From: Betaproteobacteria bacterium
GTDB taxonomy: Bacteria > Pseudomonadota > Gammaproteobacteria > Burkholderiales > Rhodocyclaceae
Direction of reading: 5' to 3'
DNA: 19,885 bases
NCBI GenBank assembly: GCA_016880375.1
Contig: JAEHDO010000158.1
Location: 1 to 19,885 of the forward strand
Positions 13,258-19,885 of this stretch are shown in pieces. The notes beneath the pieces were generated by a model. It did not search any database and was not told where the DNA came from. It worked only from the letters and a program-made list of their open reading frames with translations. The translations under genes and the position numbers were made by a program. Within the stretch, counting starts at the first letter, position 1. Each line of letters starts with the position of its first letter.

Positions 13258-14456
13258 AATACGCCGGTGCCTCGCTGGCCCTGCTGGTCAGCCCGGCGGG
13301 GCAGGCGGCGACCAGCATCCTTGCCGTGCGCGTCTGGCCGGCGCGCGACTACACGCGGGTGACGCTGGAGTACCAGCAGCCAATCGCCTTCACGCACATG
13401 GTCGTGAAGAATCCGGAGCGGCTGGTGGTCGACCTCGAGGGCGTCGAGTTCAACAGTGTCCTGCAAAGCCTGCCCAACAAGATTTCCGAGACGGATCCCT
13501 ACATCCGGCTGATCCGCGCCGGTCGCAACAAGCCGGGCGTGGTGCGCCTGGTGATCGAATTGAAGACCGAGATCCAGCCGCAGGTGTTCATGCTCAAGCC
13601 GGTCGGCGAGTACGGCCACCGCATGGTGCTCGACCTCTATCCGACGGTGGCGGACGATCCCCTGCTGGCCCTGCTGGAGAAGCTCGATGTGCCTGCGGAC
13701 AAGGCGCCACGGAAGGAAACCGGCCAGCCCGGGGTCATACGCATGGTCACCATCGTGCTCGATCCCGGCCACGGCGGCGAGGATCCCGGCGCCATCGGTC
13801 GTGGCGGCAGCCACGAGAAGAACGTCACGCTGCAGGTGGCGCGCCGCCTGAAGGCGAAGATCGATGCCGAGCCGAACATGCGCTCGATGCTGACGCGCGA
13901 CGGCGATTTCTTCATCCCGCTCCACCAGCGCGTGCAGAAGGCGCGTCGCGTACAGGCCGACCTCTTCGTTTCCGTGCACGCCGACGCCTTTATCAAGCCG
14001 ACGGCGCGCGGCTCCTCGGTCTTTGTGCTGTCGGAGAACGGCGCATCCAGTTCGGCGGCGCGCTGGCTGGCGCAGCGTGAGAACGCGGCCGACCTGATCG
14101 GCGGCGTCAATCTCGACGTCAAGGATCCGCATCTGGCGCGCACCCTTCTGGATCTGTCGCAGACCGCCACCCTCAACGACAGCCTCAAGCTGGGCAAGGC
14201 AGTGTTGGGCGAGCTCGGCGGGGTCAATACCCTGCACAAGCCGCATGTCGAGCAGGCCGGCTTTGCCGTCCTCAAGGCGCCGGACATTCCCTCCATCCTC
14301 ATCGAGACGGCCTTCATCAGTAATCCGGACGAGGAGCGCCGCCTCAACGACGAGGACTACCAGGAGAAGATGGCCGAGGCTATCCTGAAGGGCATCAAGG
14401 GCTATTTCGCCAAGAATCCGCCGCTCGCCAAGTCGAAACTGGTCCGTCTCGACTGA
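13215..14456 (+). CDS. amiC: N-acetylmuramoyl-L-alanine amidase, Tat-exported
   Basis: A 413-residue periplasmic zinc amidase that splits peptidoglycan septa during cell separation. Residues 9-31 are a Tat signal: RRRDFLK followed by a hydrophobic stretch and AGQAA. An AMIN domain (about 35-142) normally directs such enzymes to the septum. The Amidase_3 domain (178-402) has zinc ligands His186 (LDPGHGG), Glu201 (SHEKN) and His255 (SVHADAF), with catalytic Glu364 (ETAFISN). The GTG at 13215 overlaps tsaE by 43 bases; no later start would keep the twin arginines. The Tat signal and AMIN domain favour AmiC over AmiB, though the position after tsaE is that of amiB in Escherichia coli. Confidence 0.93.
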   Translation: MSEPAPQFRRRDFLKYAGASLALLVSPAGQAATSILAVRVWPARDYTRVTLEYQQPIAFTHMVVKNPERLVVDLEGVEFNSVLQSLPNKISETDPYIRLIRAGRNKPGVVRLVIELKTEIQPQVFMLKPVGEYGHRMVLDLYPTVADDPLLALLEKLDVPADKAPRKETGQPGVIRMVTIVLDPGHGGEDPGAIGRGGSHEKNVTLQVARRLKAKIDAEPNMRSMLTRDGDFFIPLHQRVQKARRVQADLFVSVHADAFIKPTARGSSVFVLSENGASSSAARWLAQRENAADLIGGVNLDVKDPHLARTLLDLSQTATLNDSLKLGKAVLGELGGVNTLHKPHVEQAGFAVLKAPDIPSILIETAFISNPDEERRLNDEDYQEKMAEAILKGIKGYFAKNPPLAKSKLVRLD

Positions 14457-14462
14457 TATAAT
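14433..14462 (+). promoter_or_regulatory. Predicted promoter of the ribF-ileS-lspA-fkpB-ispH operon
   Basis: A perfect -10 box TATAAT at 14457-14462 directly follows the amidase stop codon. TCGAAA at 14433-14438 is an acceptable -35 at 18 bases (4 of 6 matches). Transcription would start near 14469, about 24 bases before the ribF GTG. The gap is too short for an FMN riboswitch. Confidence 0.5.
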
Positions 14463-14492
14463 TCGCCGTTTCCCGGCAATTACTTAATCACC

Positions 14493-15434
14493 GTGCAGGT
14501 CTTCAGAGGCATCCCCGCCCGCGCCACGCATTCGACCGTGCTCACCATCGGCAACTTCGATGGCGTTCACCGCGGCCATCGTGCCCTGCTGGCGAAGCTG
14601 ACCGGCCTGGCGAAGCAGTCCGGCCTGCCGGCGGCGGTGATGACCTTCGAGCCCAATCCGCGCGAATTCTTCGCGCCGCAGTCGGCGCCGGCGCGCCTGG
14701 CCAGCCTGCGCGAGAAACTGCAGCTGCTGGCTGAATGCGGCGTCGACCAGGCTTATGTGTGCGCCTTCAACCAGCGCTTCGCGGCGCTGACGGCGGAGGA
14801 CTTCGTCGAACGCATCGTGAATGGCCTGGGCGTGCGCCACCTGATGATCGGCGACGACTTCCGCTTCGGCAAGGGCCGCAGCGGCGATTTCGCGCTGCTG
14901 CAGCGGGCCGGGGCGGCGCACGGCTTCGGCGTCGAGGCGATGGAAACCCTGGTGCACGAAGGCGAGCGCGTCTCCAGCTCGGCGGTGCGCGAGGCACTCG
15001 ACGCCGGCGACCTGGAACACGCCGAGCGCCTGCTCGGTCGCCCCTATTGCATCTCCGGTCGCGTCATCCACGGCGAGAAGCTCGGCCGCAAGCTCGGCTA
15101 CGCCACCGCCAACATCCAGCTGAAGCGCCTGAAAGCGCCGCTGTCGGGCATCTTCGTCGTGACGGTGGACGGCATCGCCGAGCGCCCGCTGCAGGGCGTG
15201 GCCAGCCTCGGCGTGCGGCCAACGGTGAGCTCGAGCGGGCTGCCGACGCTGGAGGCCTACATCTTCGATTACCAGGGCGACCTCTACCGTGCGCACCTCA
15301 GGGTGAACTTCCTGCACAAGCTGCGCGACGAGGCGAAGTTCGATTCTCTTGAAGCATTGACGGCGCAGATCGCGCGCGACGTCTCCGATGCAAAGGCACA
15401 TCACGCGGCGCTGCGCGTTCAGATGGCGGAATGA
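14493..15434 (+). CDS. ribF: Bifunctional riboflavin kinase / FAD synthetase
   Basis: A 313-residue cytoplasmic enzyme that phosphorylates riboflavin to FMN and adenylates FMN to FAD. The N-terminal adenylyltransferase domain (about 15-170) has [12 protein letters not shown] (18-29) and SSSAVREAL (161-169). The C-terminal kinase domain (about 183-310) has [15 protein letters not shown] (194-208), where the usual PTAN reads ATAN, keeping the Thr and Asn that bind the nucleotide and magnesium. [10 protein letters not shown] follows at 235-244. The GTG at 14493 was chosen because [13 protein letters not shown] is the familiar opening; there is no clear ribosome site. ileS starts one base after its stop. 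Confidence 0.95.
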   Translation: MQVFRGIPARATHSTVLTIGNFDGVHRGHRALLAKLTGLAKQSGLPAAVMTFEPNPREFFAPQSAPARLASLREKLQLLAECGVDQAYVCAFNQRFAALTAEDFVERIVNGLGVRHLMIGDDFRFGKGRSGDFALLQRAGAAHGFGVEAMETLVHEGERVSSSAVREALDAGDLEHAERLLGRPYCISGRVIHGEKLGRKLGYATANIQLKRLKAPLSGIFVVTVDGIAERPLQGVASLGVRPTVSSSGLPTLEAYIFDYQGDLYRAHLRVNFLHKLRDEAKFDSLEALTAQIARDVSDAKAHHAALRVQMAE

Positions 15435-15435
15435 C

Positions 15436-18237
15436 ATGGCTGACTACCGAAAAACCCTGAACCTCCCCGACACCCCCTTCCCGATGAAGGGCGATCTCGC
15501 CAGGCGCGAGCCGCAATGGGTGGCCGACTGGCAGAGCCGCAAGCTGTACCAGAAGATCCGCCAGGCCTCCGCCGGCCGGCCGCGATTTGTACTTCACGAC
15601 GGCCCCCCGTACGCCAACGGCGACATCCACATCGGCCACGCCGTCAACAAGATACTCAAGGACATCATCGTCCGCTCGAAGACCCTGGCCGGTTTCGACG
15701 CGCCCTACGTGCCGGGCTGGGACTGCCACGGCCTGCCCATCGAGCACCAGATCGAGAAGCTGCACGGCAAACACCTGCCGGCCGACCAGGCGCGCGAGCT
15801 GTGCCGCAGCTTCGCCGCCGAGCAGGTCGAGCGGCAGAAGAAGGATTTCATCCGCCTCGGCGTGCTCGGCGAGTGGGACGACCCCTATCTGACCATGGCC
15901 TTCCGCAACGAGGCCGACGAGATCCGTGCCCTCGGCGAGATCCACCGGCGCGGCTTCCTCTTCAAGGGCCTGAAGCCGGTGAACTGGTGCTTCGATTGCG
16001 GCTCGGCGCTGGCGGAAGCCGAAGTCGAATACCAGGACAAGGAATCGCCGGCCATCGACGTGGCCTTCCCGCTTGACGAGAGCGAACGTGCCCGCGTGGC
16101 GCACGCCTTCGGCCTCGACGCGCTGCCGGAGGGCCCTTGCCATGCGGTGATCTGGACGACGACGCCGTGGACGATTCCCGGCAACCAGGCGCTCAACCTG
16201 CATCCGGAGTTCACCTACGAGCTGGTGCAGACCCCGCGCGGCCTGATGGTGCTGGCGGCGGAGCTGCGCGGCCAGGCGCTGGCGCGCTACGGCCTCGAGG
16301 GCAGGGTGCTCGGCGCCTGCCAGGGCGCGGCGCTGGCGCTGGTGAAGTTCCGCCATCCCCTCTACGAGCGCGAATCGCCGGTGTATCTCGGCGACTACGT
16401 CACGCTCGATACCGGCACCGGCGTGGTGCACAGCGCGCCGGCCTACGGCCTGGAGGACTTCGAGTCCTGCAAGCGCCATGGCATGCGCAACGAGGAGATC
16501 CTCACGCCGGTGCAGGGCGATGGGCGATTCAGTGAGAGCCTGCCCTTCTTCGGCGGCCTCAACGTCTGGAAGGCCAACGCCGCCATCATCGAGAAGCTGC
16601 GCGAGGTCGGCTGCCTCTTCGCAGCGGGCAAGATCACCCACAGCTACATGCACTGCTGGCGCCACAAGACGCCGATCATTTACCGTGCCACGTCGCAGTG
16701 GTTCGTGGGGATGGATCGCCAGCCAAACGAGGGACGGACGCTGCGCGAGACGGCCCTGGCCGCGGTGGAAGCGACGAAATTCTTCCCCGACTGGGGCCAG
16801 GCGCGCCTGCATGCCATGATCGCCAACCGCCCCGACTGGTGCGTCTCGCGCCAGCGCAACTGGGGCGTGCCGATTCCCTTCTTCCTGCACAAGGAAACGG
16901 GCGAACTGCATCCGCGCACGCTGGAACTGCTCGAACAGGTGGCGCAGCGCGTCGAGAAGCAAGGCATCGATGCGTGGTTCAAACTCGACGCGGCCGAGTT
17001 GCTCGGCGCCGAGGCGGCACAGTACGACAAGATGCGCGACACACTCGACGTCTGGTTCGACTCTGGCACGACACACTGGACGGTGCTGCGCGGCAGCCAC
17101 CCAGACGGCAGCAAGTGGCCTGCGGATCTCTATCTCGAAGGATCGGACCAGCACCGCGGCTGGTTCCATTCCTCGCTGCTCACCGCCTGTGCGATGGATG
17201 GCCGCGCACCCTACGACGGCCTGCTCACGCACGGCTTCGTCGTGGATGGCCAGGGCCACAAGATGTCGAAGTCCAAGGGCAACGTCATCGCCCCGCAGAA
17301 GGTGTCCGACACGCTGGGGGCGGAGGTGCTGCGCCTGTGGGTGGCGGCGACCGACTACTCCGGCGAGCTGTCGATTTCCGACGAAATCCTCAAGCGCGTG
17401 GTCGAATCCTACCGGCGCATCCGCAACACCCTGCGCTTCCTGCTCGCCAACACGGCCGACTTCGATCCGGCGAAGGACCTGCTGCCGCTGGCCGAGTGGC
17501 TGGAGATCGACCGCTACGCCCTGGCCCTGGCACGCCGCCTGCAGGAGCAGGTGACGGCCGACTACGGCCGCTATGAATTCCACCGCGTCGTGCAGGCGCT
17601 GCAGGGCTTCTGTTCCGAGGAACTCGGCGCCTTCTACCTCGACATCCTCAAGGATCGCCTGTACACCACCGGCGCTGATTCGAAGCCGCGCCGCGCCGCA
17701 CAGAGCGCTTTGTGGCACATCCTGCAGGCACTGATCCGCCTGATGGCGCCGGTGCTGACGTTCACCGCCGAGGAGATCTGGCAGGTGCTGACTAAGAACC
17801 CGGAGGACAGCGTGATGCTGGCCACCTGGCATGCGCTGCCGGAGCAGGCGGAAGAGTCAGTCCTCGTGACACGGTGGCAGCAGATCCGCGAGGTGCGCGC
17901 CGAGGTGTCTAAGGTGCTGGAGGAACTGCGCATCGCAGGAAAGATCGGCTCGTCCCTGCAGGCCGAAGTGGACATCCGTGCCAATGGGGCGAAGCACGAC
18001 CTGCTGGCTTCGCTCGGCAACGACCTGCGCCTGGTACTGATCTGCTCGAAGGCGACCTTGGTCAAGGTCGGCGATGCCGCCGCCGAAGGCATCGCCGCCG
18101 CGCCCAGCGCGCATGCCAAGTGCCCGCGCTGCTGGCACTGGCGCGAGGACGTCGGCACGAATGCCGGGCATCCCGAGCTGTGCGGACGCTGCGACGCCAA
18201 CCTGCATGGCGCGGGCGAGCCGCGAAACCATGCCTAG
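15436..18237 (+). CDS. ileS: Isoleucyl-tRNA synthetase
   Basis: A 933-residue class I synthetase that charges tRNA-Ile and edits misactivated valine. Visible: [18 protein letters not shown] with the HIGH motif at 65-68, the editing-domain stretch [14 protein letters not shown] near 240-253, [10 protein letters not shown], the KMSKS loop at 609-613, and a C-terminal zinc finger with Cys896, Cys899, Cys916 and Cys919. This is the bacterial IleS1 type sensitive to mupirocin in known members, judged only from the zinc finger and length. The ATG at 15436 is one base after ribF. The stop overlaps the lspA start by eight bases. No T-box or leader is possible here. Confidence 0.97.
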   Translation: MADYRKTLNLPDTPFPMKGDLARREPQWVADWQSRKLYQKIRQASAGRPRFVLHDGPPYANGDIHIGHAVNKILKDIIVRSKTLAGFDAPYVPGWDCHGLPIEHQIEKLHGKHLPADQARELCRSFAAEQVERQKKDFIRLGVLGEWDDPYLTMAFRNEADEIRALGEIHRRGFLFKGLKPVNWCFDCGSALAEAEVEYQDKESPAIDVAFPLDESERARVAHAFGLDALPEGPCHAVIWTTTPWTIPGNQALNLHPEFTYELVQTPRGLMVLAAELRGQALARYGLEGRVLGACQGAALALVKFRHPLYERESPVYLGDYVTLDTGTGVVHSAPAYGLEDFESCKRHGMRNEEILTPVQGDGRFSESLPFFGGLNVWKANAAIIEKLREVGCLFAAGKITHSYMHCWRHKTPIIYRATSQWFVGMDRQPNEGRTLRETALAAVEATKFFPDWGQARLHAMIANRPDWCVSRQRNWGVPIPFFLHKETGELHPRTLELLEQVAQRVEKQGIDAWFKLDAAELLGAEAAQYDKMRDTLDVWFDSGTTHWTVLRGSHPDGSKWPADLYLEGSDQHRGWFHSSLLTACAMDGRAPYDGLLTHGFVVDGQGHKMSKSKGNVIAPQKVSDTLGAEVLRLWVAATDYSGELSISDEILKRVVESYRRIRNTLRFLLANTADFDPAKDLLPLAEWLEIDRYALALARRLQEQVTADYGRYEFHRVVQALQGFCSEELGAFYLDILKDRLYTTGADSKPRRAAQSALWHILQALIRLMAPVLTFTAEEIWQVLTKNPEDSVMLATWHALPEQAEESVLVTRWQQIREVRAEVSKVLEELRIAGKIGSSLQAEVDIRANGAKHDLLASLGNDLRLVLICSKATLVKVGDAAAEGIAAAPSAHAKCPRCWHWREDVGTNAGHPELCGRCDANLHGAGEPRNHA

Positions 18238-18706
18238 GTTTGCGTCCTGGCTGGGCCTGTCCGGCCTGATCGTCGTCCTCGACCAGCTGACGAAGGCCTG
18301 GGTCGTCTCCGCACTCAGGCTCGGCCAGAGCATCGAATTGACGTCCTTCCTCAACCTGGTGTTCGTGTTCAACCCGGGCGCGGCCTTCAGCTTCCTCTCC
18401 GATGCCGGCGGCTGGCAGCGCTGGTTCTTCGTCGTTCTGGCGCTCGCCGTGTCGGGGTGGCTGACTTTTCTCATACGCCAGCATGCCGCCGAGCGCCTGC
18501 TGCCGCTGGCGGCGGCGCTGATCCTCGGCGGCGCGCTGGGCAACGTCATCGACCGCATCCGCTTCGGCGCGGTGGTGGATTTCGTGGACGTGCATGCGGC
18601 GGGCTGGCATTTCCCGGCCTTCAACGTCGCCGACTCGGCGATTTCGGTGGGCGTGGCGCTGCTCATCTGGCAGCAGCTGTTCCATGCCGAAAAGGAAAAG
18701 CCATGA
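18230..18706 (+). CDS. lspA: Lipoprotein signal peptidase LspA
   Basis: A 158-residue inner-membrane aspartyl protease that cleaves the signal peptide of diacylglyceryl-modified prolipoproteins. It has four hydrophobic segments and the family motifs [10 protein letters not shown] (16-25), [10 protein letters not shown] (47-56), [10 protein letters not shown] (101-110), then VVDF with catalytic Asp117 and FNVADSAI with catalytic Asp135. The ATG at 18230 gives standard length and overlaps the ileS stop by eight bases. Its own stop overlaps the fkpB start (ATGA at 18703). It is the known neighbour of ileS in many proteobacteria. Confidence 0.96.
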   Translation: MPRFASWLGLSGLIVVLDQLTKAWVVSALRLGQSIELTSFLNLVFVFNPGAAFSFLSDAGGWQRWFFVVLALAVSGWLTFLIRQHAAERLLPLAAALILGGALGNVIDRIRFGAVVDFVDVHAAGWHFPAFNVADSAISVGVALLIWQQLFHAEKEKP

Positions 18707-19134
18707 GCGAAGTCGTCGCTGAAAACAGCCTGCTCACCCTGCATTACCGGCTTGCCCTGGCCGACGACACCGAGCTGGTCAGCACCTTCGGCGGCAAGCC
18801 GGCCACGCTGCAGCTGGGCAGCGGCGAGCTGGCGCCGGTGCTGGAACGCTGCCTGATCGACCTGCCGGCCGGCCAGCGCACGGTGTTCCTGCTCGAGGCG
18901 GAACAGGCCTTCGGCCCGCACAACCCGCAACTCATGCAGCGCTTTGCCCGGGAAGAATTGCCCAACCCGGGGGAACTCCGCGAGATGGCGCTCATCGAAT
19001 TCAAGGCGCCCGGCGGCGCCGCCTATACCGGCCTGGTGCGCGAGCTCAGCGAGACGGAAGCGCTGATCGACTTCAACCACCCCCTCGCCGGCAAGGCCAT
19101 CCGTTTCGAGGTAGACGTGATCGGCATCCTGTGA
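18703..19134 (+). CDS. fkpB: FKBP-type peptidyl-prolyl isomerase, SlpA-like
   Basis: A 143-residue cytoplasmic protein of the SlpA/FkpB group, with a split FKBP domain ([19 protein letters not shown], then [20 protein letters not shown]) and an inserted chaperone flap between about residues 70 and 120. It isomerises proline bonds weakly and acts as a chaperone. The ending [20 protein letters not shown] is the family signature. Coupled to lspA by ATGA and to ispH by a one-base stop-start overlap (TGATG at 19132-19136). The order lspA-fkpB-ispH is conserved in proteobacteria. Confidence 0.95.
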   Translation: MSEVVAENSLLTLHYRLALADDTELVSTFGGKPATLQLGSGELAPVLERCLIDLPAGQRTVFLLEAEQAFGPHNPQLMQRFAREELPNPGELREMALIEFKAPGGAAYTGLVRELSETEALIDFNHPLAGKAIRFEVDVIGIL

Positions 19135-19885
19135 TGGACGTTTTACTCGCCAATCCCCGCGGCTTCTGTGCCGGCGTCGAGCGCGCCATCGAGATTGTCG
19201 AGCGGGCGCTGGAACTCTACGGCGCACCCATCTATGTGCGCCACGAAGTCGTGCACAACAAGTTCGTGGTGGAGGACCTGCGCGCCAAGGGCGCGGTGTT
19301 CGTCGAGGAGCTCGACGAGGTGCCCGACGGCGCCACGGTAATCTTCAGCGCCCACGGCGTGTCGAAGGCGGTGCGCGAAGAAGCCGCGCGGCGCCGCCTG
19401 CGTGTCTTCGACGCTACCTGTCCCCTTGTGACCAAGGTGCACAGCGAGGTTTTGCGCATGCGCGACGCCGGGCGCGAGATCGTCATGATCGGCCACCGCG
19501 GCCACCCCGAGGTGGAGGGCACGATGGGGCAGGCCGAGGGCGGCATGCACCTGGTCGAGAATGTCGCGGACGTGGCCAGGCTGCGGGTGCAGGACGAGAA
19601 CCGGCTTGCCTACGTGACGCAGACGACGCTGTCGGTGGACGATGCGCGCGCCATCGTGCATGCGCTGGAAGCGCGCTTCCCGCAGATCACCGGGCCGCGC
19701 AAGGACGACATCTGCTATGCCACGCAGAACCGCCAGGATGCCGTCAAGCAGATGGCCGAACGCTGCGACCTGGTCATCGTCGTCGGCTCGCCCAACAGTT
19801 CGAATTCCAACCGCCTGCGCGAGGTGGCCATGAACCGCGGCGTCGATGCCTACCTGGTGGATGGCGCCGACGAAATCCGGGCGGA
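19134..19885 (+). CDS. ispH: 4-hydroxy-3-methylbut-2-enyl diphosphate reductase (partial, cut by window end)
   Basis: The first 250 residues of an iron-sulfur enzyme that carries out the last MEP-pathway step, reducing HMBPP to IPP and DMAPP. The three cluster ligands are visible: Cys12 ([10 protein letters not shown]), Cys96 (DATCPLV) and Cys194 ([10 protein letters not shown]). Substrate-contact residues His41 (EVVHNKF), His74 (SAHGVS), His124 and Glu126 (GHPEVEGT), and the [10 protein letters not shown] stretch at 219-228 are also present. The usual length is about 310 residues, so roughly 60 lie beyond the window. The ATG at 19134 shares its A with the fkpB stop. Confidence 0.96.
   Translation, partial: MDVLLANPRGFCAGVERAIEIVERALELYGAPIYVRHEVVHNKFVVEDLRAKGAVFVEELDEVPDGATVIFSAHGVSKAVREEAARRRLRVFDATCPLVTKVHSEVLRMRDAGREIVMIGHRGHPEVEGTMGQAEGGMHLVENVADVARLRVQDENRLAYVTQTTLSVDDARAIVHALEARFPQITGPRKDDICYATQNRQDAVKQMAERCDLVIVVGSPNSSNSNRLREVAMNRGVDAYLVDGADEIRA

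Noticed and set aside
13122..14246. A 374-codon minus-strand frame opposite the amidase gene
   Set aside because: It is a shadow of the Amidase_3 coding sequence, whose zinc ligands are all intact.
14457..14492. FMN riboswitch before ribF or T-box before ileS
   Set aside because: The gaps are 36 bases and 1 base, far too short for either element.
15298..17832. An 844-codon open frame antisense to ileS and ribF
   Set aside because: It mirrors clear IleS sequence with both catalytic motifs. Long antisense frames arise from codon bias in GC-rich genes, and the translation is low-complexity (rich in Arg, His, Gln, Val) with no recognisable domain.
1..19885. Mobile element, phage, defence or secondary-metabolite system
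   Set aside because: All genes are core housekeeping or small conserved families; no transposase, integrase, terminal repeats, CRISPR repeats, toxin-antitoxin pair or nuclease-helicase cluster was seen.

Overview
The window looks like core chromosome of a GC-rich betaproteobacterium. The gene orders rpsP-rimM-trmD-rplS and ribF-ileS-lspA-fkpB-ispH, together with xseB-ispA-dxs followed by the folE2-type GTP cyclohydrolase, suggest Rhodocyclales or a close relative. This placement is inferred from gene order and protein similarity, not from a marker tree. Coding density is very high. The longest non-coding stretch is about 240 bases (2950-3190). No tRNA, rRNA, CRISPR array, insertion sequence, integrase, phage gene or attachment site was seen.

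Layout. 1-166: 3' end of leuA. 201-1428: a divergent pair, a DUF2069 membrane protein (-) and a YihY/BrkB membrane protein (+). 1429-2949 (-): a large, poorly known protein with a PilZ-like C-terminal half. 3191-5167 (+): the ribosome and tRNA operon rpsP-rimM-trmD-rplS, with a recognisable promoter and a strong bidirectional terminator. 5233-9099 (-): xseB-ispA-dxs, then folE2 behind what looks like its own promoter. 9245-11722 (+): an EamA/DMT transporter, a SpoIIAA-like protein, a mercaptopyruvate sulfurtransferase and a DUF2784 membrane protein. 11710-12783 (-): queG. 12787-14456 (+): tsaE and a Tat-exported cell-wall amidase overlapping it. 14493-19885 (+): ribF-ileS-lspA-fkpB-ispH, with ispH cut by the window end.

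Themes. Three genes modify the tRNA anticodon loop (trmD m1G37, queG queuosine-34, tsaE t6A37), and ileS charges tRNA-Ile. Three genes belong to isoprenoid synthesis (dxs and ispH of the MEP pathway, ispA downstream). FolE2 makes the pterin precursor used for folate and, with QueG at the other end of its pathway, for queuosine. RibF makes FMN and FAD.

I found no new multi-gene system. The observation most worth a second look is a 70-base AT-rich stretch inside tsaE (12961-13030). It encodes ordinary conserved TsaE sequence with codons unlike its surroundings, carries a 10-bp palindrome, and is flanked by inverted-repeat arms. Second are the uncharacterised PilZ-like protein and a promoter-plus-palindrome arrangement in front of folE2.
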